From contig JAPFDS010000067.1 of NCBI GenBank assembly GCA_026168805.1, forward strand, positions 55,594 through 119,593: a stretch of 64,000 bases of DNA, written 5' to 3'. The translations under genes and the position numbers were made by a program. Shown in pieces: positions 25,493 to 31,881 of the stretch (positions are counted from its first letter, which is position 1; each line of letters opens with the position of its first letter). The notes under the pieces were generated by a model that saw only the letters and a list, made by a program, of their open reading frames with translations, made no database searches and was not told where the DNA came from. Source of the stretch: Caryophanales bacterium. Its GTDB lineage: Bacteria > Bacillota > Bacilli > Bacillales > Amphibacillaceae.

Positions 25493-25906
25493 CTATCCTT
25501 TAACCCTTCTCCTAACCCTTATTACTGTCTTTTTAGCGCCTTGTTTATTGTTTTGTTTTTGTTGTGTTTGTTTACTGTTATATTCTATCCAATCTAAACT
25601 TTGTGGAAGATTCCTGTTGCCAACAACTTGTTTGGTTTGATGTCCTTGTTTAAATATTTTGTCAGACTTCTGCCTGTTGCAAGTCCAGTGAGTTAGTTGT
25701 AGGTTGCTTATGTCTGAGGGATGCCCATTCTTTGCTACTGGAATAATGTGGTCAATGGTGGCACTCATTGGGTGGGGTGCCTTTAAACTAAAGTCTACAG
25801 GGTGACCACACAGAGCGCAGGTATCTTCTGTTGCCAATATGCGCTTACGATTACGTTCGTAGTTAGCACGGTGGGCACCTTTACGATCAGCACGTGAGTA
25901 GGTCAT
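25493..25906 (-). CDS. HNH endonuclease of the packaging module
   Basis: 137 aa from ATG 25906. HNH motif: CALCGHPVDF, MSATIDHIIPVAKNGHPSD, NLQLTHWTCNRQKSD, then a basic tail. Phages with HNH next to terminase/portal use it in cos cleavage together with TerL. It is first in the head module; the cos site may lie close by. Confidence 0.87.
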   Translation of the reverse strand: MTYSRADRKGAHRANYERNRKRILATEDTCALCGHPVDFSLKAPHPMSATIDHIIPVAKNGHPSDISNLQLTHWTCNRQKSDKIFKQGHQTKQVVGNRNLPQSLDWIEYNSKQTQQKQNNKQGAKKTVIRVRRRVKG

Positions 25907-25922
25907 GTGTATCAACTCCATT

Positions 25923-25949
25923 AAAAAAGACACCCTGGTGGATGTCTTT
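25923..25949 (-). terminator. Terminator after the YidD cassette
   Basis: Minus-strand reading gives AAAGACA ... TGTCTTTTTT with short spacer, 24 bp after the yidD stop and just ahead of the HNH gene. Gives the zinc-ribbon/YidD pair its own end signal. Confidence 0.7.
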
Positions 25950-25972
25950 GTATATGCTTATTAAATTATAAT

Positions 25973-26194
25973 CTATGGATAATCTATACAACTATCTCTG
26001 TTATGTGGATTACATCTTCTTAATCTATTAATTGTTTTCTTTACACCCGTTCTGGCTCCATACTTTTCAATGGATAACATTGCATACTGTGAACAAGTTG
26101 GATAGAATCTACACTTAATCCTTTTGGGTTTAATAGGGGAAATAACCTTTTGATAAATGCGTATGATAAAAATTAATAATCTACTCAACTTCAT
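25973..26194 (-). CDS. yidD: YidD-like membrane protein insertion efficiency factor (prophage copy)
   Basis: 73 aa with the full YidD signature: IRIYQKVISPIKP, CRFYPTCSQYAMLSIEKYG, RLRRCNPHNRDSC and D near the end. N-terminal amphipathic/hydrophobic anchor. Chromosomal YidD helps YidC insert membrane proteins and usually sits near rnpA-yidC; here it is phage cargo. It overlaps the zinc-ribbon gene by 14 bases and shares its promoter. Confidence 0.92.
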   Translation of the reverse strand: MKLSRLLIFIIRIYQKVISPIKPKRIKCRFYPTCSQYAMLSIEKYGARTGVKKTINRLRRCNPHNRDSCIDYP

Positions 26195-26456
26195 GCACGA
26201 CCACTTCTTTTTTAACTGCTTTTGAACCGCAGTTAGAGCATTTGTTTAGATCTCTCACGTCCTTTGTAGGTTTAACAGGCAGAAATGCAGCTGGTAAACA
26301 TCCACTACAACACATCATATCGCTCCCCGCATTGCTCATTGAGTTTCCGGCATTTTTCATTTTATCACCAAAGTTTTTAGCAGCTTCTTGTTTTCCATAG
26401 AACCACACTTCACCGCAAGCTTTACAAGTACATTTTGTTTCTTTTATTTTCTTCAT
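26181..26456 (-). CDS. Zinc-ribbon protein coupled to yidD
   Basis: 91 aa. First ribbon CTCKACGEVWFYG and a second CSNCGSKAVKK near the C-terminus, with MMCCSGCLP and a hydrophobic AAFLPV in between; the central cysteine cluster could be lipid- or metal-binding. Good CAGGAG ribosome binding site and own sigma-A promoter. Function unknown; co-transfer with YidD suggests a membrane-related job. Confidence 0.8.
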   Translation of the reverse strand: MKKIKETKCTCKACGEVWFYGKQEAAKNFGDKMKNAGNSMSNAGSDMMCCSGCLPAAFLPVKPTKDVRDLNKCSNCGSKAVKKEVVVHEVE

Positions 26457-26488
26457 GTTTCCAACTCCTGTCCTAAGTATTTATGCCC

Positions 26489-26517
26489 ATTATCCTAGAA
26501 TTGGAAATATATAGCAA
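26489..26517 (-). promoter_or_regulatory. Promoter of the zinc-ribbon/yidD cassette
   Basis: Minus strand: TTGCTA (26512-26517), 17-bp spacer, GATAAT (26489-26494), 33 bp upstream of the zinc-ribbon ATG. Confidence 0.65.
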
Positions 26518-26545
26518 GTATCCCACGTGTGTGAGATATGCACTT

Positions 26546-26565
26546 AACGTTGATGTAACAACGTT
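26546..26565. terminator. Hairpin separating late leader region from the cargo cassette
   Basis: AACGTTG-ATGTAA-CAACGTT, perfect 7-bp stem, followed on the plus strand by TGTATTTTTT. The T-run favours plus-strand function; on the minus strand it is a hairpin without a T-run. Confidence 0.5.
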
Positions 26566-26576
26566 TGTATTTTTTA

Positions 26577-26654
26577 TTAATTTAACGACCTGACTATGCC
26601 GTAAGATAAAATAAGCATTAGTACAATCATTATTATTTTATATATTAATATCAT
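26577..26654 (-). CDS. 25-aa hydrophobic peptide
   Basis: ATG at 26654 overlaps the stop of the preceding gene (ATGA). Product starts MILIYKIIMIVLMLILSYGI, a single membrane helix. Supported only by coupled start and composition. Confidence 0.4.
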   Translation of the reverse strand: MILIYKIIMIVLMLILSYGIVRSLN

Positions 26655-26866
26655 CCAACGACTCCATTGTCACAATTCCCACAATCAATCATTGTATCCT
26701 TGTACCTTATTGATTCGCCATTTAAGGCCACTGCCGATTGCATAGCCCTTAATTTACCTGTTCCAAAGCAAACAGGACAATCTCTTTTCTCATATTTATA
26801 AAAATCGACATCTAACGGATTTTCATTAAACACGTTTCCGTTATGGAATTTATTAATAAGAACCAT
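26651..26866 (-). CDS. DnaJ-type cysteine-motif protein, first gene after the late leader
   Basis: 71 aa. CPVCFGTGKL and CGNCDNGVV form a pair of CxxCxGxG-like zinc motifs, as in small phage proteins related to DnaJ central domains. Good GGAGTGG ribosome binding site. Function unknown. Confidence 0.7.
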   Translation of the reverse strand: MVLINKFHNGNVFNENPLDVDFYKYEKRDCPVCFGTGKLRAMQSAVALNGESIRYKDTMIDCGNCDNGVVG

Positions 26867-26969
26867 TTTACCACTCCATTATCCTCATAAGCGCCCCCAT
26901 CCACTGCGCTTTGTAATAGTTTATTAAGGATTACTTTTATTTACCCCGCTAACTAAATAGCCCGTTTCC

Positions 26970-27086
26970 GTAGTGAGTAAGGATTTGCACCTTACATACA
27001 AACTTTGTTATTTGGGTAACGTGTACCCTGCTCCCTTTGTTTGCGTAATGGGCTTATCAGCGTCTACCTTTTTCCGCCATCACTAC
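26970..27086 (-). ncRNA. tRNA-like RNA element in the late-operon leader
   Basis: Minus-strand 117-nt element. The ends pair as an acceptor-like stem, GTAGTGA with TCACTAC. Next come TG and a D-arm GCG-GAAAAAGGTAGA-CGC that nearly matches bacterial tRNA-Leu (TGGCGGAAxxGGTAGACGC). The 3' part has a T-arm GTAAGG-TGCAAAT-CCTTAC with T-loop-like TGCAAAT. The middle (64 nt) is too long for a tRNA: it has a GGGTA-CACGT-TACCC hairpin within a CAAAC/GTTTG stem and no proper anticodon arm. No encoded CCA. It may be an RNase P substrate, a packaging or antitermination signal, or a decayed tRNA; I do not recognise a named RNA family. Confidence 0.6.
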
Positions 27087-27177
27087 TACACTCTGGTGTT
27101 AGTGCTATAACAATAGTACTTGCATTTCGCTCTTGTTGATTTCCAGCCAACAAGAATATATAGGTGTGCAGATTATA
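27081..27177 (-). promoter_or_regulatory. Late promoter region and upstream leader hairpins
   Basis: On the minus strand TATAAT at 27172-27177 lacks a canonical -35 at 17 bp (TTGGAT lies 14 bp away), as expected of a promoter needing the ArpU activator encoded just upstream. The predicted leader then holds CTTGTTG/CAACAAG (27132-27154) and CACTAACAC-CAGA-GTGT-AG-TAGTG (27081-27104). The second hairpin uses bases that also form the 5' side of the tRNA-like acceptor stem, so the two folds exclude each other. The 400 bp between 26867 and 27278 has no protein gene that I can support. Confidence 0.5.
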
Positions 27178-27278
27178 TAATAATAGCCCCAATCCAACGT
27201 AAAAACGAAAGATTGAGTCTATGCTTAACGCAATTCAATCATACCATATTTTGGCAATGGAAGTCAAATTGTGTAAAC

Positions 27279-27659
27279 CTATGGATAACATATATCTTTT
27301 GCAATAGCATCCAGCCTGTAATGTACACTTTGTCTGCTCTGTTGTGTAATCTCTGCAACCTCACGCATGTTATACCCTTGCATCAGTAAATTAAGCACCC
27401 GTGCATCCTTTTCGTCCGTTATTCGATGTGTCCGTTGCTGTAAGTATTTAATGTCTGTAATTGTCTCTTTTTGGCTTATGGAATGATCGTGTAATCTGAT
27501 GGCTTCGTTAGCCGTATTATCCGATAGCCTGTTTCCGCTTGGCATGTCCGTTATAAGGGAAATTCCCACGCTTTTCATATCAATCTGCGTTTCTTGCAGC
27601 ACTCTCATGTTTACGTAATAATTTTTTATAATTTCCTTTACTTTGCTTGGTGTGTACAT
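27279..27659 (-). CDS. arpU: ArpU/RinA-like late transcription regulator
   Basis: 126 aa from ATG 27659 with AAGGAG upstream; longer in-frame starts lack one. C-terminal sigma-70 region-4-like helix-turn-helix: DARVLNLLMQGYNMREVAEI and QSRQSVHYRLDAIAKDI. ArpU/RinA proteins switch on late structural genes. It is the last early gene and lies directly upstream of the late leader. Confidence 0.87.
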   Translation of the reverse strand: MYTPSKVKEIIKNYYVNMRVLQETQIDMKSVGISLITDMPSGNRLSDNTANEAIRLHDHSISQKETITDIKYLQQRTHRITDEKDARVLNLLMQGYNMREVAEITQQSRQSVHYRLDAIAKDICYP

Positions 27660-27663
27660 TGAT

Positions 27664-27840
27664 TCACTCCTTATCCCAAAACTCAATTGGTTTGCTGTTT
27701 CGCTTGAAATACTCACGTACTACTTTGTTTGTGTCCTCTTGCCCGTCTAAGTAACCAAATGAATATCCTTCTCGCTTGCCCCAATTGTAAGAAAAGAGTG
27801 CTAGCACAATAGCTAACACTCCAATGAGTAAAACTTCCAT
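27664..27840 (-). CDS. Small single-helix membrane protein
   Basis: 58 aa, N-terminal membrane helix (MEVLLIGVLAIVLALFSY) then a charged tail ending IEFWDKE. The stop lies inside the ArpU ribosome binding region, so translation is likely coupled. Function unknown. Confidence 0.6.
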   Translation of the reverse strand: MEVLLIGVLAIVLALFSYNWGKREGYSFGYLDGQEDTNKVVREYFKRNSKPIEFWDKE

Positions 27841-27842
27841 GT

Positions 27843-28070
27843 TTACAGCTCCTCTTCTTTAATTTCCACTAATGAAACATCCGATATTCTAATCATTGCC
27901 AACTTATTACCATCCGACAACGTTACGCAATCTGGTTCATCACCTGTTAAGGATTGATTGATAACATTATTCAATTTCTGCAAACCGCCAAAGTTTTCTT
28001 TTGCAAATTCATAAGGGATTTCAAAATCATAAGTACTCCTGTCTTTAAAAATAAAGCTATATTTAATCAT
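27843..28070 (-). CDS. Small hypothetical phage protein
   Basis: 75 aa, MIKYSFIFKDRSTYDFEIPY. Mixed alpha/beta, acidic end (IKEEEL). One base from the RusA gene, GGGGTAA ribosome binding region. No family recognised. Confidence 0.6.
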   Translation of the reverse strand: MIKYSFIFKDRSTYDFEIPYEFAKENFGGLQKLNNVINQSLTGDEPDCVTLSDGNKLAMIRISDVSLVEIKEEEL

Positions 28071-28484
28071 TTACCCCAGCTCCTTTATAATTATCTCAAC
28101 TCTTGGATTAATCGAGTAGAATTTACTAGCACTCAATTCAACAACTTGTGCATCATCATTCCATGTAATTTTATCCAGTCCGTCAAATATAGACTTGATG
28201 TAGTTGTCTAAGTCTGGACGCACAATAGGTCTAATCTCTTTATTTTCCTTCTTTTCCCTGCGTACATTGCTTGTGCTCTTAGGTATAGGTCTATATACAT
28301 CTACATGAGCCTGTAAAGCTCCTTCTAGTGGTTTTCCCTTGTATTGTAATTGTGCCATCGTGCGTATATAATTCTTGTAGTTTCGTGATTTATCTGTGTC
28401 ACGAACATGAACCCTTCCACCTCGATATGACGCTCTAGGTCTACCCTGTGGAATGGGTTCGCCATCAAATACTAGATTAATCAT
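28071..28484 (-). CDS. rusA: RusA-family Holliday junction resolvase
   Basis: 137 aa from ATG 28484 (GGAGGG upstream). INLVFDGEPIPQGRPRASYR at the N-terminus and RPDLDNYIKSIFDGLDKITWNDDAQV carry the conserved aspartates (D-x-D-N and D-D) of RusA, which cuts four-way junctions. Pairs functionally with the ERF annealing protein and RusA-dependent recombination in phage replication. Confidence 0.93.
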   Translation of the reverse strand: MINLVFDGEPIPQGRPRASYRGGRVHVRDTDKSRNYKNYIRTMAQLQYKGKPLEGALQAHVDVYRPIPKSTSNVRREKKENKEIRPIVRPDLDNYIKSIFDGLDKITWNDDAQVVELSASKFYSINPRVEIIIKELG

Positions 28485-28755
28485 GTTTACCCTCCAACTG
28501 ATCGAGTAATGCATTTATTTGGTCATGCACCATAGGTATGGTGTTATATCTTACAATCTCACGTATTTGGTCCGCTACATGCTTACGCTTAATCATTTCA
28601 GCATGTAAGTATTGGAATCCGTCTACTTGCTCTTCCATCGCCATAGATAAAAAGCAGTAACGTCCGTCTAATGGGTCTAATGCTTGCCCGTATTTCTTCA
28701 ATCCTTTTTCATTTTGCTTGGTTAGTTGTTCCTCAAATTTATATAGCGAATTCAT
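28477..28755 (-). CDS. Small helical phage protein, possible all-alpha NTP-pyrophosphatase-like
   Basis: 92 aa with EKGLKKYGQALDPLDGRYCF and SMAMEEQVDGFQYLHAEMIK. The KKYG and EExxD pattern recalls phage MazG-like nucleotide hydrolases, but the protein is short, so this is tentative. Overlaps RusA by eight bases; strong GGAGGGG. Confidence 0.6.
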   Translation of the reverse strand: MNSLYKFEEQLTKQNEKGLKKYGQALDPLDGRYCFLSMAMEEQVDGFQYLHAEMIKRKHVADQIREIVRYNTIPMVHDQINALLDQLEGKHD

Positions 28756-28757
28756 TT

Positions 28758-28958
28758 TTACCCCTCCATATATTCAATTTCTGGTTCATCTATAAACCCC
28801 ACAAACAAAACACCGCCGTCTGCATACGTGATTTCAAACATATACAGACGTTTTGGGCCTTGCTCGGTAGCTTGTATGCTTACGATGTTATTCGTGCCTA
28901 TTTCGTAGTGCTCTGTGTCTTGTGTGATGGACTTAATAACCACTGCTACCAAATCCAT
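28758..28958 (-). CDS. Small hypothetical phage protein
   Basis: 66 aa from ATG 28958 (GTG 28967 alternative), beta-rich, overlapping the dUTPase end by 26 bases in another frame. LYMFEITYADGGVLFVGFID. No family recognised. Confidence 0.5.
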   Translation of the reverse strand: MDLVAVVIKSITQDTEHYEIGTNNIVSIQATEQGPKRLYMFEITYADGGVLFVGFIDEPEIEYMEG

Positions 28959-29436
28959 TTGAACCACGAGTTGAGTCTTCTAAACTATCAATCTCATAAT
29001 CATCTATTTGCGGTAGTTGTTGTATGACTAATTGTGCTAGTTTGTCGCCTTTGTTGATTTTGTAAGTACCGTGGACCTGCATATCATCTAACCCTTTACC
29101 ATCAATTCCGAAGGCAATACCATCAAAGTATTCTTTGTTTAAAGCTGGTAGAAATGTATTGTCCGTAATAATCCCAATCTCGCCCGTATATCCGTTGTCG
29201 ATAGTACCCAATTGCACACGCAACTTTGTTTTGCTTGTCACTCCAGAACGTGGTCTAACCTGTGCTTCATATCCTGGAGGAAGTTGTACTGCAATTCCTG
29301 TTTTGATTACCTTCGTTTCTCCTGGTTCAATAATTACACTTTCATTTGCAAACAAATCAAATCCCGAATCAGTTGGATAATTTTTATTGGGGATGATAGC
29401 ATTCTCATCCAACTTTTTAAAGCCTACTTTAATCAT
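28933..29436 (-). CDS. dut: dUTP diphosphatase (dUTPase)
   Basis: 167 aa from ATG 29436 with AGGAGGAG upstream. Trimeric dUTPase motifs 1-5 visible: SGFDLFA, RPRSGV, LGTIDNGYTGEIG, GDKLAQLVI and RGSNGFGSSGY. It lowers dUTP and makes dUMP during phage replication. There is an insertion (about residues 95-125, PALNKEYFDGIAFGIDGKGL) between motifs 3 and 4, as in some staphylococcal phage dUTPases, where such inserts mediate binding to repressors such as Stl. Confidence 0.93.
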   Translation of the reverse strand: MIKVGFKKLDENAIIPNKNYPTDSGFDLFANESVIIEPGETKVIKTGIAVQLPPGYEAQVRPRSGVTSKTKLRVQLGTIDNGYTGEIGIITDNTFLPALNKEYFDGIAFGIDGKGLDDMQVHGTYKINKGDKLAQLVIQQLPQIDDYEIDSLEDSTRGSNGFGSSGY

Positions 29437-29602
29437 TTTTCGTCTCCTCCTGACAACAGTCCCCATTAGCACAATCAAACTGTGCACATGGTAGTAATTT
29501 ATCTCCACAATGCATGCAATCCCATGTATAACGTTTATTTTCTCCATTTACGGTAGGGAGTAATGTCTCCCCACCGCAATTTGAGCACCATTCAGCTATC
29601 AT
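29429..29602 (-). CDS. Small zinc-ribbon protein
   Basis: 57 aa from ATG 29602. CSNCGGETLLP and CMHCGDKLLPC form a CxxC pair, followed by a Cys-rich acidic tail. Overlaps the dUTPase start. Function unknown, common in phage early regions. Confidence 0.6.
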   Translation of the reverse strand: MIAEWCSNCGGETLLPTVNGENKRYTWDCMHCGDKLLPCAQFDCANGDCCQEETKND

Positions 29603-29699
29603 TTTCTTCATCCTCGAAAAAATCCTTGATACAATCTTTACAAAACAAGCTGCGATAATAATGTACTTCGTTTCCTTTGCATTCAATGCATTTATTCAT
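29592..29699 (-). CDS. 35-aa zinc-binding peptide
   Basis: Starts MNKCIECKGNEVHYYRSLFC with CxxC and a second CKDC, then an acidic tail. AGGAGGGG ribosome binding site. Overlaps the next zinc-ribbon gene by 11 bases. Two successive tiny zinc proteins form a unit here. Confidence 0.6.
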   Translation of the reverse strand: MNKCIECKGNEVHYYRSLFCKDCIKDFFEDEENDS

Positions 29700-29710
29700 G
29701 CTTTCCCCTC

Positions 29711-29872
29711 CTAGAAAAATTTATTACTCGGATGCTCTACATCCACCTTTTTAGCTTTCTTAATGCGTTCCTCGTGGTGTTCATTTTTAATCGCAACCGC
29801 AAGCTCTTCCGATTCCTGCTCATGTTTCTTAAAATCTGATTCTAATTTTTGTAAGCGTGTTTGGTTAGCCAT
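29711..29872 (-). CDS. Small charged helical protein
   Basis: 53 aa from ATG 29872, which overlaps the preceding stop. MANQTRLQKLESDFKKHEQE, coiled-coil character. No family recognised. Confidence 0.55.
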   Translation of the reverse strand: MANQTRLQKLESDFKKHEQESEELAVAIKNEHHEERIKKAKKVDVEHPSNKFF

Positions 29873-30176
29873 TAGATTCACTCTCCAATAACTCTTTTTC
29901 GTAACGTTTAAATTCAAATTCATCGAAACAATTTTTGTAAGATGTTATTTTATGACCTTGTCCCTCTATAACATCATTAAGTTCGAAACATATGGTTTCA
30001 TCAAACATCAACACGTCCACTCCGCCTTCTTCAAAATGATGTTCACCAACTATTTTCACGAAATCATCAAGTTCGTAAAACGGGACATGCACATACAGCA
30101 CTATTCCGTATTCTTCTTTAACAAATCCAGTTTCATTTTCTCTTAAAAACTCATATAAATTAGCATCAACTTCCAT
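29865..30176 (-). CDS. Hypothetical phage protein
   Basis: 103 aa from ATG 30176 (GGAGAG about 10 nt upstream; GTG 30185 alternative). Acidic mixed alpha/beta, YGIVLYVHVPFYELDDFVKI. No family recognised; overlaps both neighbours. Confidence 0.6.
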   Translation of the reverse strand: MEVDANLYEFLRENETGFVKEEYGIVLYVHVPFYELDDFVKIVGEHHFEEGGVDVLMFDETICFELNDVIEGQGHKITSYKNCFDEFEFKRYEKELLESESNG

Positions 30177-30579
30177 CTGTTTCACTCTCCAATGCTTTAA
30201 AGGCTATTTCCTTCCAATATTTATTGTGCGATGTTGCTTCTTTTATTTGTTGCAACGCATCACGATAACGCTTGTTTTGTTGTTCTAGTCCAATGCTTTT
30301 CTCAATCCACTTGCCAACCGTTTCATGTCTTTCTGTTATTATTTCTTCCAATTCCTGCACTCGTTCAGTAAGTCCTAAGACTTCACGTCTTTTGAAATCA
30401 ATATCCTCGGAAAACTCTTGTTTCATTTTCTCGAATCGTTCAGCTTGTTCGATAAGCCAATTAAACAAATCTATTCTTTTTTGCGTGTATGCCCTGTCCT
30501 CTTCGTCTGTTTTTACTGACAACAAGTCGTACATGCTCTTTAGCCAAAAATCAGCTTCTTCCAACCGCACTTTACTCAT
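30166..30579 (-). CDS. Coiled-coil hypothetical phage protein
   Basis: 137 aa. Long charged helices, for example RREVLGLTERVQELEEIITE. Strong AGGAGGG start signal. No catalytic motif seen. Confidence 0.65.
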   Translation of the reverse strand: MSKVRLEEADFWLKSMYDLLSVKTDEEDRAYTQKRIDLFNWLIEQAERFEKMKQEFSEDIDFKRREVLGLTERVQELEEIITERHETVGKWIEKSIGLEQQNKRYRDALQQIKEATSHNKYWKEIAFKALESETDGS

Positions 30580-30747
30580 CTAATCCCTCCTATTTCTTAA
30601 CTTGTTCCGCAACCTACGATTATCTTTTTCTAGCATCTTTATGTGCCCACTCAACACCCGATAACACTTTTTAAATCGCTTAGTAGTTACTGCGTTTTTA
30701 TCTTGTGTGAGTGGTTCTATCTCTTTTAGTGCATGTTTAGGCTTCAT
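30580..30747 (-). CDS. Small basic helical protein
   Basis: 55 aa, MKPKHALKEIEPLTQDKN then a very basic tail (KDNRRLRNKLRNRRD) fit for nucleic-acid binding. Start overlaps the previous stop (ATGA) and the end carries the AGGAGG of the next gene. Confidence 0.55.
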   Translation of the reverse strand: MKPKHALKEIEPLTQDKNAVTTKRFKKCYRVLSGHIKMLEKDNRRLRNKLRNRRD

Positions 30748-31082
30748 AACCTCACCGCCACCCTTCCCTTGCCCTCTGGATTTTTTTCCATCCTCTCGTA
30801 AGCCGTTTTTGACGCATACCAGGAAACTGACTCCGGTTTAATTCCTAGCGCTTTACCTATTTCATAAGCCGTCCCAATCATTTCGAATTCGTCCCCGTTA
30901 TACATGGCGTATTCGGTGCGATGTGATGCTTTTGCACGACTTAATCCTAAAGAAACCGAACGAGTACGTACTAGATTCGCTGTTACACCTAGGTAATCAG
31001 CCATTTCTTCTATGCATCCCAATTGATAGTTTTTCCTTAAATAGTCATCCTCTTCTTTTGTCCACCTTCTTCTTTTCCTCAT
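30744..31082 (-). CDS. Myb/SANT-like DNA-binding phage protein
   Basis: 112 aa. RRRWTKEEDDYLRKNY is a SANT/Myb-like opening, followed by EEMADYLGVTANLVRTRSVS, a helix-turn-helix. A second segment, MIGTAYEIGKALGIKPESVS, resembles another HTH. Likely a regulator or DNA-binding protein in the early operon. Confidence 0.7.
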   Translation of the reverse strand: MRKRRRWTKEEDDYLRKNYQLGCIEEMADYLGVTANLVRTRSVSLGLSRAKASHRTEYAMYNGDEFEMIGTAYEIGKALGIKPESVSWYASKTAYERMEKNPEGKGRVAVRL

Positions 31083-31141
31083 ATTTCAATCGCCGGCATG
31101 TAAGCCAAGAAATAATTGATGTAGTAATAGAGTAGAATCAT
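31079..31141 (-). CDS. 20-aa hydrophobic peptide with coupled start and stop
   Basis: ATG at 31141 overlaps the upstream stop (GCATGA) with GGAGGGG eight bases ahead; its stop overlaps the next ATG. MILLYYYINYFLAYMPAIEI. Double ATGA-type coupling is the sole support. Confidence 0.4.
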   Translation of the reverse strand: MILLYYYINYFLAYMPAIEI

Positions 31142-31389
31142 GCAACCCCTCCAAATGGTCTTAAATAGTGACCTTCTTTTACCAGGTGCAATAAAGCTAT
31201 AATTACTTCATACTCATGTCTTAATACTTTTTTAGATATAACTTTGTAGCTGTTGCCTTCGTTGTGTAGCTCTTTTATTTTTTCTAGTTGTGCTTTTCTA
31301 AACGTAAACTCCAGTCCGTCAAGAGCGATTACATAATCTCTTGCATTACCTTGTTTTATAAAGTCATTACTGCGTGTTAATGTGTTCAT
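31138..31389 (-). CDS. Hypothetical phage protein
   Basis: 83 aa with a helix-turn-helix-like KIKELHNEGNSYKVISKKVL. Good TAGGAGG ribosome binding site. A AAAGCACTG/CAGTGCTTT hairpin lies just upstream (31407-31433), after ssb. Confidence 0.6.
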   Translation of the reverse strand: MNTLTRSNDFIKQGNARDYVIALDGLEFTFRKAQLEKIKELHNEGNSYKVISKKVLRHEYEVIIALLHLVKEGHYLRPFGGVA

Positions 31390-31448
31390 GTTAGCCTCCT
31401 ATATTTAAAGCACTGCCATATAGACAGTGCTTTGTTTTCTTACTATTA

Positions 31449-31868
31449 TCAAAACGGCAGGTCAGAATCATCAATATCAAGCGGTTGACCGTCATTTTCA
31501 AACATGTTATTACTTGGTTCTTGCTTTGGTTTACTTGCGTTGTTGCTCTTGCTTTCTAAAAATTGCACTGAATCTGCTACAACTTCCGTTACGTAAACGG
31601 TTTTACCGTCTTTATCCTCAAATGTGCGTGACTGGATTCTTCCATCCACTCCTATTTGACTGCCTTTTTTCATGTAGTTCGCTAGATTTTCAGCGGGGCG
31701 TCTCCAAATCACACAATTGATAAAGTCGGCATCTCTTTCGCCTTGTTGGTTTGTGAATGGACGGTTCACTGCAATAGTAAAGTTAGCAACTGCGGTACCA
31801 TTTTCTGTATATCGTAGTTCCGGATCGCGTGTTAATCTGCCTACTAAAACTGTTCTGTTTAAACTCAT
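31449..31868 (-). CDS. ssb: Single-stranded DNA-binding protein
   Basis: 139 aa. OB-fold start [20 protein letters not shown] and [18 protein letters not shown], Gln/Asn-rich linker, and the conserved acidic tip DDSDLPF that recruits partner proteins. Phage copy, located with the replication genes. Confidence 0.95.
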   Translation of the reverse strand: MSLNRTVLVGRLTRDPELRYTENGTAVANFTIAVNRPFTNQQGERDADFINCVIWRRPAENLANYMKKGSQIGVDGRIQSRTFEDKDGKTVYVTEVVADSVQFLESKSNNASKPKQEPSNNMFENDGQPLDIDDSDLPF

Positions 31869-31881
31869 TTGTTATTTCCCC

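Noticed and set aside
25973..26194. YidD as evidence that the prophage ends at about 26 kb
   Set aside because: Late phage genes continue on both sides and the att junctions are at 6094 and 41711, so this YidD is internal cargo.
26970..27086. Ordinary tRNA-Leu gene
   Set aside because: 117 nt is too long, there is no anticodon stem-loop with U33, and T-loop position 55 is G; kept as a tRNA-like element.
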